Notes: generated by a model from the sequence alone, not told the origin. Counted from the first letter of the stretch, positions 33,523 to 43,720 are shown. The stretch: DNA of 64,000 nucleotides from Streptomyces acidiscabies (GCF_020010905.1 NZ_JAGJBY010000001.1:2252001-2316000); one strand, 5' to 3'. Numbers and translations are program-made.

Positions 33523-34270
33523 CGCCGGTTCCTTTCTGAAGTGTCGGGGTGGGGGACAGGGGGCGAGGGCCGAGGGGAGCCGAGGTGGGGTGGGTGCGTG
33601 TCGCGGGTGAGATGGCCGGCCGTTCCTGAGAGCCGGCGCAGGCGGACGCGTCAGCTTCCGGCGTCGTCTGCCCGGACGCCGGTCGGGTGGGCCCACCCCC
33701 GTGGGACCCACCCCCCGACGCCGCCGCCCCCGGCCCGGACGCCCGCAGGGAGGGTCCACCCCCGTGGGGCCCACCCCCCGGCGTCCGGGCCAGCCCTGGA
33801 TGTGACCGCAGCTTCGCCAGGCCCTTCGACGCCTGGCTCTTCACCGTGCCCTGGGAGCAGCCCAGTACCTCGGCGACCTCGGATTCGGAGAGGTCCTCCC
33901 AGTAGCGCAGGACGACCACCGCCCGCTGGCGGTCGGGGAGTTCGGCGAGGGCGGTGAGGAGGGGGCCGCGGTCCTCGACGGGGTGGTCGGCGTAGGCGAC
34001 CGTGTCGGGCGGCGCCGCTGTCAGCGACTCCCGTACCCGGCGCTTGCGGAAGCGGTCGTTGTTGCAGGTGACGAGCATGCGACGGACGTACGCCTCCGGG
34101 CTGTCCGCCCGCGAGACCCGCCGCCAGGACCGGTACGCCTTGGCCAGGGCGGTCTGCGTCAGATCCTCCGCGTGGTGCGGGTCCCCCGTCAGCAGGTACG
34201 CCGTCCGCACGAGCCGCGTCCACCGCGCCCGCACGAACTCCTGGAACTGCTCTTCCAGCTCGTCACGCAT
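33512..34270 (-). CDS. SigE-family ECF sigma factor with long C-terminal extension
   Basis: 252 residues from ATG 34270, nine bases after GGAGGAG. Region 2: F-x-E-F-V-R-A-R-W-T-R-L-V-R-T-A-Y-L-L-T-G-D-P-H-H-A-E-D-L-T-Q-T-A-L-A-K-A-Y-x-x-W. Region 4: L-P-D-R-Q-R-A-V-V-V-L-R-Y-W-E-D-L-S-E-S-E-V-A-E-V-L-G-C-S-Q-G-T-V-K-S-Q-A-S-K-G-L. The fold ends near residue 165; the last ~85 residues are low-complexity Pro/Gly/Ala/Ser with repeated H-G-G-G-P, encoded by repeated GTGGGnCCCACCCCC DNA (about 33680-33785). The extension may be a binding tail for the partner protein or simply repeat expansion. Cotranscribed with the anti-sigma-like gene. Confidence 0.93.
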   Translation of the reverse strand: MRDELEEQFQEFVRARWTRLVRTAYLLTGDPHHAEDLTQTALAKAYRSWRRVSRADSPEAYVRRMLVTCNNDRFRKRRVRESLTAAPPDTVAYADHPVEDRGPLLTALAELPDRQRAVVVLRYWEDLSESEVAEVLGCSQGTVKSQASKGLAKLRSHPGLARTPGGGPHGGGPSLRASGPGAAASGGGSHGGGPTRPASGQTTPEADASACAGSQERPAISPATRTHPTSAPLGPRPLSPTPTLQKGTGDER

Positions 34271-34343
34271 CAGGTAACTCCTCCTCGCCCCCCAGACCAC
34301 ACAGAACGCGAAAAGGGTTGCCCGGCCGGGAAAGAATCGTCGG

Positions 34344-34750
34344 ATGGAGATCTGGAAGAGGGACACACCGGGCGTACTGGAACTGCCGTCGGGCCGACGG
34401 ATACGGGGGAGAGGACTACGGAACCCCTTCCCGGAGACGGCCCCCACCCCCACGTACGGCCTCTATCTCCTCGGCAGCCCGCCACCACCCCACAACTGGC
34501 CCTCCCGATGGGTCCGTTGGCCGGACTTCCGGCTGCCGAAGGACCGGCGGGACGCGCGGGAGGCGTTCACGGAGGCGTGGCACAGGGCTGGGGAGGAGCG
34601 CGTCGAGGTGGCGTGCGGGGGAGGGCGGGGGCGTGCCTGGCCGTCCTGGACGGCGTACCGGCGGACGAGGCCGTGGAGTTCGTGCGCCGGAACTATCGCC
34701 GAAGGGCCGTGGAGACGCCCTGGCAGAGCCGGTACGTACGCCGGTTCTAG
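34344..34750 (+). pseudogene. Frameshifted protein-tyrosine-phosphatase-like gene
   Basis: Starting at ATG 34344 the frame reads M-E-I-W-K-R-D-T-P-G-V-L-E-L-P-S-G-R-R and reaches V-A-C-G-G-G-R-G-R, a Cx5R phosphatase P-loop, then shifts into a meaningless Ser/Pro-rich frame. A different frame picks up at A-C-L-A-V-L-D-G-V-P-A-D-E-A-V-E-F-V-R-R and ends R-Y-V-R-R-F at 34750. Joining the two restores a ~140-residue protein; the missing link is the R-T-G-T-A-L that normally follows, so about 19 nt appear deleted near 34627. A 19-nt loss is unlikely to be a sequencing slip. Its end overlaps the convergent MFS gene by four bases. Confidence 0.78.
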
Positions 34751-35961
34751 CCCGCGACCTTCTCCGCCCCCACCGCCGCCCTCCCAACCCCCCGCAGCAT
34801 CACCGGAGTTGCCAGCAGTACCACCCCCGCCACCCCCAGTGCCGTCCGTGTCCCCGTCACCCCCGCGACCACCCCCCACAGCGCCGTCAGCGACGCGATG
34901 CCCGCCTTCGTGCTCACCGACCACGCCGACAGGACCCGTGTCACGCGGTCGGACGGTGTCGACTCCAGGCGGAAGGTGGAGAGGACCGTGTTGTAGGCGG
35001 CGGAACAGATGATCAGCCCGAACTCGACCAGCATGATCAGTGCCACCCCCGCCACCCCGGTCCCCACGAACGCGAGGCCCACCGGCCAGCACGCCCGCAG
35101 CGCGCCGGACCACAGCAGCATCCGGCGTCGCCCCCACCGGGGCACCAGCCTGCGGGCGAGCCGGGAGCCGATGAGTCCGCCGATGCACGGTACGGCGAAG
35201 GCGAGCGCGTACTGCCAGGGCGGGAGGCCGAGTTCGCCCAGCATGAGGACCGCGAGGAGCGGGGCGCCGGCCATGATCAGGCCGTTGACCACCATCGCGT
35301 TGAGGAGCAGGGGGCGCAGCACGGGGTGCGCGAGGATGTACCGCCAACCCTCCAGCAGCTCACGCCAGTTGAGCGCGGGCGCCTTCGAGGGCCGGGGCTC
35401 CTCGCCGCGCACCCTCGCCAGCCCCAGCGCCGACAGCAGGAAGCTCACCGCGTTCGCGATCACCGTCACGACCGGCCCCACCACCCCGATCGCCGCACCC
35501 CCGAGCGGCGGACCCACCATCGTCGCCGTCCACATCGTCGACTCGAACCGCCCGTTGGCCGCGAGCAACTGGTCTTTCGGCACGAGCCACTTGACGAACG
35601 CCCCGCTCGCCGAGGTGAACGTGATGTCGGCGGCGGCGACCACCACCGACACCAGCAGCAACTGCGCGAACCCCAGCACCCCGAGCGCGTACGCGAGCGG
35701 CAGGCTGAGCAGCGCCACGCACCGGACGAGGTCCATCGCGACCATCACGGGCCGCTTGCGCCGGTACTCCACCCACGGCCCCAGCGGCACCGCCGTGAGC
35801 GCCCCCACGGCCGGCCCCACCGCAGCCAGCGCCGACACGGCCGCCGGACTCGCGTCCAGCGCCAGCACGGCGATCATCGGAAACGCGTCGAACGCCAGCC
35901 ACGTACCGAACACACTGACCGCGTAGGCCCCCCACAACCACCGGAAGTCCCGCCCCACCAA
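34747..35961 (-). CDS. MFS transporter (drug-efflux-like)
   Basis: 404 residues with about 12 hydrophobic segments. Starts TTG 35961 or the adjacent GTG 35958, both after GAAGGGCGGGGG. The MFS loop 2-3 motif is present in a weak form (G-P-W-V-E-Y-R-R-K-R-P-V), and G-P-x-L-G-G occurs in the middle (V-G-P-P-L-G-G-A). Closest in style to the MFS_3 (enterobactin exporter-like) group. Substrate unknown. Divergent from recO with a short 44-bp gap that must hold both promoters. Confidence 0.88.
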   Translation of the reverse strand: MVGRDFRWLWGAYAVSVFGTWLAFDAFPMIAVLALDASPAAVSALAAVGPAVGALTAVPLGPWVEYRRKRPVMVAMDLVRCVALLSLPLAYALGVLGFAQLLLVSVVVAAADITFTSASGAFVKWLVPKDQLLAANGRFESTMWTATMVGPPLGGAAIGVVGPVVTVIANAVSFLLSALGLARVRGEEPRPSKAPALNWRELLEGWRYILAHPVLRPLLLNAMVVNGLIMAGAPLLAVLMLGELGLPPWQYALAFAVPCIGGLIGSRLARRLVPRWGRRRMLLWSGALRACWPVGLAFVGTGVAGVALIMLVEFGLIICSAAYNTVLSTFRLESTPSDRVTRVLSAWSVSTKAGIASLTALWGVVAGVTGTRTALGVAGVVLLATPVMLRGVGRAAVGAEKVAG

Positions 35962-36005
35962 CGCCCCCGCCCTTCAGAAAAGCCGCTCGATGCGAGAATG
36001 GACCC

Positions 36006-36755
36006 ATGAGCCTGTTCCGCGACGACGGCATCGTCCTACGCACCCAGAAACTGGGCGAAGCGGACCGGATCATCACCTTGCTCACGCGCGGCCATGGCAG
36101 GGTACGCGCAGTCGCCCGGGGCGTGCGGCGGACAAAATCGAAGTTCGGGGCGCGTCTGGAACCTTTCTCGCACGTCGATGTGCAGTTCTTTACCCGGGGG
36201 AGTGAACTGGTCGGCCGGGGGCTGCCGTTGTGCACGCAGAGCGAGACCATCGCTCCGTACGGTGGCGGGATCGTGAGTGACTACGCGCGGTACACCGCCG
36301 GGACGGCCATGCTGGAGACGGCCGAGCGGTTCACGGACCACGAGGGGGAGCCGGCGGTGCAGCAGTACCTGCTCCTCGTGGGCGCGCTCAGGACGCTGGC
36401 CCGGGGCGAGCACGCCCCGCACCTCATCCTCGACGCGTTCCTGCTGCGCTCGCTCGCCGTCAACGGCTACGCCCCCAGCTTCGGCGACTGCGCCAAGTGC
36501 GGACTCCCGGGCCCCAACCGGTTCTTCTCCGTCGGGTCCGGCGGCTGCATCTGCGTCGACTGCCGCGTCCCCGGCAGCGTCGTACCCTCCCCGCAGACCT
36601 TGGTCCTCCTGGGCGCGCTGCTTACGGGAGACTGGGAGGCGGCGGACGCGGCGGAGGCCCGGCACGTCAGGGAGGGCAGCGGGCTCGTGTCCGCGTATCT
36701 GCACTGGCACCTGGAGCGGGGGCTGCGCTCGCTCAGGTACGTGGAAAAAAGCTAG
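36006..36755 (+). CDS. recO: DNA repair protein RecO
   Basis: 249 residues from ATG 36006. The N-terminal OB-fold (S-L-F-R-D-D-G-I-V-L-R-T-Q-K-L-G-E-A-D-R-I-I-T-L-L-T-R-G-H-G) and C-terminal helical domain are typical, with a zinc finger C-A-K-C-G...C-I-C-V-D-C. RecO helps RecR load RecA at single-stranded gaps. uppS follows 15 bp later on the same strand, a pairing conserved in actinobacteria. Confidence 0.96.
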   Translation: MSLFRDDGIVLRTQKLGEADRIITLLTRGHGRVRAVARGVRRTKSKFGARLEPFSHVDVQFFTRGSELVGRGLPLCTQSETIAPYGGGIVSDYARYTAGTAMLETAERFTDHEGEPAVQQYLLLVGALRTLARGEHAPHLILDAFLLRSLAVNGYAPSFGDCAKCGLPGPNRFFSVGSGGCICVDCRVPGSVVPSPQTLVLLGALLTGDWEAADAAEARHVREGSGLVSAYLHWHLERGLRSLRYVEKS

Positions 36756-36770
36756 GGAGACGAGAAGGAC

Positions 36771-37622
36771 ATGGTCGTACGCGGGATCCTGGGGCGTCAG
36801 CGGCGCGAGTACCGGGCGCCGGAGCCGCACCCCTCCGGCGCGCGCCCGCCGAAGCTCCCCGGCGAGCTGGTGCCGGAGCACGTGGCGATCGTCATGGACG
36901 GCAACGGCCGCTGGGCGAAGGAGCGCGGGCTGCCCCGCACAGAGGGCCACAAGGTCGGCGCCGAGCAGGTCCTCGACGTCCTCCAGGGCGCCGTCGAGAT
37001 CGGTGTGAGGAACATCTCGCTGTACGCCTTCTCCACCGAGAACTGGAAGCGCTCGCCCGACGAGGTCCGCTTCCTCATGAACTTCAACCGCGACTTCATC
37101 CGCAAGAGCCGCGACCAGCTCGACGCGCTCGGCATCCGCGTGCGGTGGGTCGGCCGGATGCCGAAGCTGTGGAAGTCGGTCGCGCAGGAGCTCCAGATCG
37201 CGCAGGAGCAGACCAAGGGCAACGACAAGCTGACCCTCTACTTCTGCATGAACTACGGCGGCCGGGCGGAGATCGCCGACGCGGCGAAGGCCCTCGCGGA
37301 GGACGTGAAGGCGGGGAAGCTCGACCCGTCCAAGGTCAGCGAGAAGACCCTCGCGAAGTACCTGTACTACCCGGACATGCCGGACGTCGACCTCTTCCTG
37401 CGGCCCAGCGGCGAGCAGCGCACCTCCAACTACCTGATCTGGCAGAGCGCTTACGCCGAGATGGTCTTCCAGGACGTCCTGTGGCCCGACTTCGACCGCC
37501 GCGACCTGTGGCGCGCCTGCGTCGAGTTCGCCTCCCGCGACCGCCGCTTCGGCGGGGCCATCCCGAACGAGGAACTCCTCGCGATGGAGGGCAGGACGTC
37601 GGAGGACGAGACGTCCACCTGA
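36771..37622 (+). CDS. uppS: Isoprenyl (undecaprenyl/polyprenyl) diphosphate synthase
   Basis: 283 residues from ATG 36771 (GAGAAGGA upstream). Cis-prenyltransferase signatures: H-V-A-I-V-M-D-G-N-G-R-W-A-K (catalytic Asp43), Y-A-F-S-T-E-N-W-x-R, and D-L-F-L-R-P-S-G-E-Q-R-T-S-N-Y-L-I-W-Q. It extends isoprenyl diphosphate chains in cis to make the lipid carrier for peptidoglycan and other wall polymers, at the inner face of the membrane. An N-terminal ~35-residue basic Pro-rich extension precedes the fold. Confidence 0.96.
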   Translation: MVVRGILGRQRREYRAPEPHPSGARPPKLPGELVPEHVAIVMDGNGRWAKERGLPRTEGHKVGAEQVLDVLQGAVEIGVRNISLYAFSTENWKRSPDEVRFLMNFNRDFIRKSRDQLDALGIRVRWVGRMPKLWKSVAQELQIAQEQTKGNDKLTLYFCMNYGGRAEIADAAKALAEDVKAGKLDPSKVSEKTLAKYLYYPDMPDVDLFLRPSGEQRTSNYLIWQSAYAEMVFQDVLWPDFDRRDLWRACVEFASRDRRFGGAIPNEELLAMEGRTSEDETST

Positions 37623-37662
37623 GCGCCACCGGGGGTTCACGCGGCTCACGGACGATCCGCCC

Positions 37663-38994
37663 ATGAAGCACGTAACCCCCGCGTTCGCGGCCCTCTGCGC
37701 CGTAGTGGTCGCGGCGCCCCCGGCACTCGCCGCGTCCAGGCCGCCGGCGCACGCCGACAGCTACGGCACGAAGGCGCCGTATGCGCCGAAGCAGCACCCC
37801 GCCTCCTACGGCAAGGTCCCCGCCGGTTTCGTCCCCGTCTTCACGGAGAACGTCTCCCGGCACGGCTCCCGCGCCGCCACCGACAGCGACGACGGCGACC
37901 TGATCCTCGCGCTCTGGGACCAGGCGTCCGCGTCCGGTCAACTCACCGGCAAGGGCGAGGAGTTCGGGCCCAAGGTGCGGGCGCTGCTTGCGGCGATGGC
38001 GAAGGTCGGGTACGGGAACCTGAGCGGGCGGGGCCGCGAGGAGATGCGCGAGACGGCCGACCGGATGGCGGCCAGGCTTCCGGGACTCTTCAGCAAGATT
38101 TCAGCATCCGGCGAGAAGATCGACGTCGTCAGCTCCGGCCAGGGCCGCGCGATCGACAGCGCCAACACGTACGCCGGTGAACTCGCCGCGAAGGACCCGG
38201 CGTTGAAGCCGCTCATCGGCGCGACCCGCACCGACAAGGACCTCCTGTACTTCCACAAGGCGGCGGGCGGCAAGGCGTACCAGGAGTACCTCGCGAACGA
38301 CCAGCGCCTCGCGTCGACCCTGAAGTCGATCACGGACCAGCCGAAGACGCAGCGGGCGGCGACCAGCGTCCTGCGCAAGCTTTTCAAGCGGGATTTCGTG
38401 GACGGCATTTCCGACCAGGTGGCCGCAGCGGAAGCCGTCTACAACCTGTACGCCATTGCCCCCGCGATGATCCAGGAAAGCCCGGAAGGAAAGGGCTGGG
38501 GTCTGGAGAGGTACATCTCCCATTCCGACGCGGCCTGGTTCGGATACCTGGGAGACGCCGAGGACTTCTACGAAAAGGGCCCCGGCTTCTCGGACTCCGA
38601 CATCACGTACAAGATGGCGAACGTCCTGCTGGACGACTTCTTCAACCAGGTGAAGGCGAAGAAGTCCGGCACCTCGACCCTGGGCGCCGAACTCCGCTTC
38701 ACCCACGCCGAGGAAATCATCCCCCTCGCCGCTCTGATGGGCCTCCCGGAAAGCACGAAGCCGGCGACTCCGGGTCAGTCGTACACGTACAAGAACAACC
38801 CTTGGAGGGGCGCCGACGTGGCTCCCCTGGGCGCCAACATCCAGTGGGACGTGTACCAGAAGGGCACCCAGTACCTCGTACGGATGCTCTACAACGAGAA
38901 GGAGATCCCCTTCAAGGCGGACTGCGAGCCGGTGGCGAAGAACAGCAAGTTCTACGACTTCACGGAATTGCAGCGCTGCTTCAATCGAGGCTAA
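37663..38994 (+). CDS. Secreted histidine-acid phosphatase (MINPP/phytase-like)
   Basis: 443 residues from ATG 37663. Signal peptide about 1-24 (A-L-A-A-S). R-H-G-S-R (66-70) holds the catalytic His, and H348-A-E in R-F-T-H-A-E-E-I is the proton-donor motif of the multiple inositol polyphosphate phosphatase group (HAE rather than the HD of classical phytases). Two Cys near the C-terminus (D-C-E-P and R-C-F) probably form a disulfide. It would release phosphate from inositol polyphosphates such as phytate outside the cell. The stop overlaps convergent zur by four bases. No PHO box recognised in the 40-bp gap after uppS, so it may be read through from recO-uppS. Confidence 0.87.
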   Translation: MKHVTPAFAALCAVVVAAPPALAASRPPAHADSYGTKAPYAPKQHPASYGKVPAGFVPVFTENVSRHGSRAATDSDDGDLILALWDQASASGQLTGKGEEFGPKVRALLAAMAKVGYGNLSGRGREEMRETADRMAARLPGLFSKISASGEKIDVVSSGQGRAIDSANTYAGELAAKDPALKPLIGATRTDKDLLYFHKAAGGKAYQEYLANDQRLASTLKSITDQPKTQRAATSVLRKLFKRDFVDGISDQVAAAEAVYNLYAIAPAMIQESPEGKGWGLERYISHSDAAWFGYLGDAEDFYEKGPGFSDSDITYKMANVLLDDFFNQVKAKKSGTSTLGAELRFTHAEEIIPLAALMGLPESTKPATPGQSYTYKNNPWRGADVAPLGANIQWDVYQKGTQYLVRMLYNEKEIPFKADCEPVAKNSKFYDFTELQRCFNRG

Positions 38995-39401
38995 TTAGTG
39001 GCACAGTCCGCACACGTGCCGAAGATTTCCACCGTGTGCGCGACACTCACGTAACCGTGTTCCGCCGCGATCGCCTCGGCCCATTTCTCGACCGCCGGGC
39101 CCTCCACCTCCACCGCCTTGCCGCAGATTCTGCACACGAGGTGGTGATGGTGGTCGCCGGTGGAGCAGCGGCGGTAGACGGATTCGCCTTCGGAGGTGCG
39201 CAGGACGTCCACCTCGCCGGCGTCCGCGAGGGACTGGAGGGTGCGGTAGACCGTGGTGAGGCCCACCGAATCGCCCTTGTGTTTCAGCATGTCGTGGAGT
39301 TCCTGGGCGCTGCGGAACTCGTCGACCTCGTCGAGCGCCGCCGCCACTGCGGCGCGCTGCCGGGTGGAGCGGCCCTTCACGGGCGGTCCAGCGGTCGTCA
39401 C
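38991..39401 (-). CDS. zur: Zinc uptake regulator, Fur family
   Basis: 136 residues from GTG 39401 (GGAGGC upstream). Winged helix with T-T-V-Y-R-T-L-Q-S-L-A; metal sites in C-S-T-G-D-H-H-H-H, C-R-I-C-G and the C-terminal C-A-D-C. Last gene of the znuACB-zur transcript unit, 61 bp after znuB. Zn-loaded Zur would bind the two boxes upstream of znuA, giving autoregulation. The znu context separates it from Fur or Nur. Confidence 0.94.
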   Translation of the reverse strand: MTTAGPPVKGRSTRQRAAVAAALDEVDEFRSAQELHDMLKHKGDSVGLTTVYRTLQSLADAGEVDVLRTSEGESVYRRCSTGDHHHHLVCRICGKAVEVEGPAVEKWAEAIAAEHGYVSVAHTVEIFGTCADCATN

Positions 39402-39462
39402 CGTTGCCTCCTGAACGTCTGAACACCTGCCGGGCCATTGTGCCAGCCCGGCCTGTGCCCGG

Positions 39463-40365
39463 TCAGACGCCGACCCCGTCGCCCGTCTTCCGGGTGGCCG
39501 GAATCGCGCACTCCGCGGGATCCCCGCCGGGCTGTGCGAGGGCGTGCGCGCGGGCGCGCCGCCGCGCGAGGGGTGCCGAGAGCGCCGTGAGCAGGATGAA
39601 CGCGCCGATGGTCAGCAGGACGATCGTCGCGCCGGGCGGCACGTCCTGGTAGTACGAGGTGATCGTCCCGCCGATGGTCACGCTCACCCCGATGGCGACG
39701 GCGACGGCGAAGGTCGCCGCGAAGCTCCGGCTGAGCTGCTGCGCGGCGGCGACGGGGACCACCATCAGCGCGCTGACCAGCAACAATCCGACGACCCGCA
39801 TGGCGACGGTGACGGTGACGGCGGCGGTGATCGCGGTCAGCAGGTTCAGTGCGCGCACCGGCAGCCCCGTGACCCGCGCGAACTCCTCGTCCTGGCTGAC
39901 GGCGAACAGCTGCCGCCGCAGGCCGAGCGTGACGAGGACGACGAACGCGGCGAGGACGCAGATCGCGGTGACGTCGGACTGCGAGACCGTCGACAGCGAC
40001 CCGAACAGGTACGACGTGAGGTTCGCGTTGGACCCGGTCGGCGCGAGGTTGATGAACATCACACCGCCCGCCATGCCGCCGTAGAAGAGCATCGCGAGCG
40101 CGATGTCGCCGCGCGTCTTGCCGTACCAGCGGATCAACTCCATGAGGACCGCGCCCAGTACGGACACCAGCGTCGCCATCCACACCGGCGACCAGGAGAG
40201 CAGGAAGCCGAGGCCGACGCCGGTCATCGCGACATGGCCGATTCCGTCGCCCATGAGGGCCTGGCGGCGCTGGACGAGGTAGATGCCGACGGCGGGGGCG
40301 GTGATGCCGACGAGGACGGCGGCGAGCAGGGCCCGCTGCATGAAGGCGTAGTCGAGGAAGTCCAT
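39463..40365 (-). CDS. znuB: Zinc ABC transporter permease
   Basis: 300 residues with eight or nine hydrophobic segments of the ABC-3 permease family; M-G-D-G-I-G-H-V-A-M-T-G-V-G-L near the N-terminus and D-E-E-F-A-R-V-T-G-L-P-V-R-A-L-N-L-L in the cytoplasmic coupling loop are diagnostic. One base separates it from znuC. It carries Zn2+ through the cytoplasmic membrane. Confidence 0.94.
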   Translation of the reverse strand: MDFLDYAFMQRALLAAVLVGITAPAVGIYLVQRRQALMGDGIGHVAMTGVGLGFLLSWSPVWMATLVSVLGAVLMELIRWYGKTRGDIALAMLFYGGMAGGVMFINLAPTGSNANLTSYLFGSLSTVSQSDVTAICVLAAFVVLVTLGLRRQLFAVSQDEEFARVTGLPVRALNLLTAITAAVTVTVAMRVVGLLLVSALMVVPVAAAQQLSRSFAATFAVAVAIGVSVTIGGTITSYYQDVPPGATIVLLTIGAFILLTALSAPLARRRARAHALAQPGGDPAECAIPATRKTGDGVGV

Positions 40366-40366
40366 G

Positions 40367-41140
40367 TCAGCTCAGCAGTCCTGTACGCATCGGCTCGGGC
40401 TCGTGGGGGTGGACGTGGTCGTGGCCCGGCAGGGCGTGCTGGCCGAGCGCGCGCGGGGGCGGGCCGTCGTGCTGCACGCAGCCGTCGCGCAGGACGACCG
40501 CGCGGTCGATCAGCGGTTCCAGCGGCCCGAGTTCGTGCAGGACGAGCAGGACCGTCGTCCCCACCGCGACCTGGTCCTTCAGGGTCTGGGCCAGCACTTC
40601 CTGGCTCGCGAGGTCGACGCCCGCCATCGGCTCGTCCATGATCAGCAGCTCGGGTTCGGAGGCGAGGGCGCGGGCGATCAGGACGCGCTGGTGCTGGCCG
40701 CCGGAGAGGGCGTCCACGTTGTCCTTGGCCCGGTCCGCCATGCCGACCAGCTCCAGGGCCTGCCGTACGGCCGCGTGGTCCGCCCCCCGCAGGACGCCGA
40801 AGCGGGTGCGGGACAGGCGGCCCGAGGAGACGACCTCGGTGACCGTCGCCGGGACACCGCCGGCGGCGGTCGTACGCTGCGGGACGTACCCGACGCGTGC
40901 CCAGTCGCGGAACCGCTTGCGGGGGGTGCCGAACAGGTCGATCTCCCCGGCGCTCAGCGGGACCTGTCCGATCACGCTGCGGATCGCCGTCGACTTGCCG
41001 GAGCCGTTGGCGCCGAGCAGCGCGACGACCTCACCGCGCCGCACGGTGAGGTCGATCCCGCGGAGGACGGGCCGCGAGCCCAGCTCGGCGCGCACGCCGC
41101 GCAGGGATATGACGGGCTCAGTGGTCATGCCGTCCTCCAA
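40367..41140 (-). CDS. znuC: Zinc ABC transporter ATP-binding protein
   Basis: 257 residues. Walker A G-A-N-G-S-G-K-S-T, signature L-S-G-G-Q-H-Q-R, Walker B L-L-I-M-D-E-P and a switch His in L-V-L-H-E-L-G. The C-terminal ~25 residues are His-rich (H-D-H-V-H-P-H-E-P), plausibly a zinc-sensing tail. Begins 12 bp after znuA. Confidence 0.94.
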   Translation of the reverse strand: MEDGMTTEPVISLRGVRAELGSRPVLRGIDLTVRRGEVVALLGANGSGKSTAIRSVIGQVPLSAGEIDLFGTPRKRFRDWARVGYVPQRTTAAGGVPATVTEVVSSGRLSRTRFGVLRGADHAAVRQALELVGMADRAKDNVDALSGGQHQRVLIARALASEPELLIMDEPMAGVDLASQEVLAQTLKDQVAVGTTVLLVLHELGPLEPLIDRAVVLRDGCVQHDGPPPRALGQHALPGHDHVHPHEPEPMRTGLLS

Positions 41141-41152
41141 GTCACTTCGAGC

Positions 41153-42109
41153 TCACTTTGTTCCCAGGGCGGTCTGGAGGGCCTTGAGGTTGGCTTCCTG
41201 GACCGAGAAATAGTCCTTGCCGCGGGACTTCTCGGTGATGCCCTCGATCGGGTCCAGGACGTCCGTCTTCAGGTTCGCGTCCGAGGCGATGGTCTTCGCG
41301 GTCTTGTCGCTGACGAGCGTCTCGTAGAACACCGTGGTGACGCCGTCGGCCTTGGCCATCTTCTCAAGGTCCTTCACGCGCGCGGCACTCGGCTCCGACT
41401 CGGGGTCGAGGCCGTTGATGGCCTCCTCGGTCAGGCCGTAGCGCTCGGCGAGGTAGCCGAAGGCGGCGTGCGTGGTGATGAACACCTTGGTCTTCGTGTT
41501 GGCCAGCCCGGTCTTGAACTGCGTGTCCAGGGCGGCGAGTTTGGTGACCAGGGCCGCGGTGTTCTTCTTGTAGTCCGCCGCGTGGTCCGGGTCGGCCTTC
41601 TCCAGCGCGCTGCCGACGCCCTGCGCGACCTGCGAGTAGCGGACCGGGTCGAGCCAGATGTGCGGGTCGAGGCCGGCCAGCTCCTCGTTCTCGGTGTGGT
41701 CGGCCTCGGCGGAGTGGCCGCCGACCTCGTTGCCGTGCTTCTCCAGGGTGGTGAGGGAGCCGGCGTCGATCTTGGTCTTGACGCCGGACTGCTTCACGGC
41801 CGCGTCCACCGACGGCTGGAGGTTCTTCAGGTAGACGATCGCGTCCGCCTTCTCCAGGTTCGCCGTCTGCTTGGCGCTGATCTCCAGGTCGTGCGGCTCC
41901 TGGCCGGGCTGGGTCAGGCTGGTCACGCTGACGTGGGCGCCGCCGATCTGCTCCGCGAGGAAGGCCATCGGGTAGAACGACGCGACGACGTCGAGCTTGC
42001 CGTCGCTGCTCGCGGCGGCGCTGTCGGAGGAGCAGCCGGTGAGGGCGGCGAGGGAGAGGGTGCCGGCCGCCGCGAGGGCGGTGCCCGATATGAGTCGTCG
42101 TACGTTCAT
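41153..42109 (-). CDS. znuA: Zinc-binding lipoprotein of ABC transporter
   Basis: 318 residues from ATG 42109 (M-N-V-R-R-L-I-S); in-frame ATG 42118 and TTG 42127 are alternatives. Lipobox L-T-G-C, then the cluster A-I fold: V-V-A-S-F-Y-P-M-A-F, P-G-Q-E-P-H-D-L-E, a short His/Glu loop (H-G-N-E-V-G-G-H-S-A-E-A-D-H), D-P-H-I-W-L-D, F-I-T-T-H-A-A-F-G-Y and the C-terminal Y-E-T-L-V. The zinc ligands are the conserved His residues. It lacks an RBS: the promoter geometry suggests a leaderless transcript, with two Zur boxes covering the promoter. Confidence 0.93.
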   Translation of the reverse strand: MNVRRLISGTALAAAGTLSLAALTGCSSDSAAASSDGKLDVVASFYPMAFLAEQIGGAHVSVTSLTQPGQEPHDLEISAKQTANLEKADAIVYLKNLQPSVDAAVKQSGVKTKIDAGSLTTLEKHGNEVGGHSAEADHTENEELAGLDPHIWLDPVRYSQVAQGVGSALEKADPDHAADYKKNTAALVTKLAALDTQFKTGLANTKTKVFITTHAAFGYLAERYGLTEEAINGLDPESEPSAARVKDLEKMAKADGVTTVFYETLVSDKTAKTIASDANLKTDVLDPIEGITEKSRGKDYFSVQEANLKALQTALGTK

Positions 42110-42146
42110 GAAAGCCATTTTCAACAAATATGGAAACCGTTGTCAA
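42109..42146 (-). promoter_or_regulatory. znuA promoter with two Zur boxes
   Basis: TGAAAGCCATTTTCA (42109-42123) and TGGAAACCGTTGTCA (42131-42145) are both 7-1-7 imperfect palindromes like the Streptomyces Zur box TGAAAATCATTTTCA. On the minus strand TTGACA (42146-42141) is a perfect -35 and GAAAAT (42122-42117) a plausible -10 with an 18-base spacer, placing transcription start at about 42110, next to ATG 42109. One box covers the -35/spacer and the other the -10 and start. Confidence 0.82.
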
Positions 42147-42316
42147 CAAGGGCTGGGTAAGAGCGGATGACGGTTCCGATTTGGAGGAGGGGGAGTCCCC
42201 GCCGGTACCCTGAGGGTTCGCTCCGAAGCACGCGCCCCCGAAGCACACTTCTCCGCTTCTTCCGCGGGCGTTTCCGCTTCGTCCGCCGCCGTTACCGTCG
42301 TTATGAAGAGAGCACC

Positions 42317-43699
<1,383 letters not shown>

Positions 43700-43720
43700 A
43701 GTATCGGTGATGTTTTTTGA

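Noticed and set aside
42128..42316. Glycine riboswitch or T-box before glyS
   Set aside because: No conserved T-box sequence (TGGNACCGCG) or riboswitch pairing could be found.
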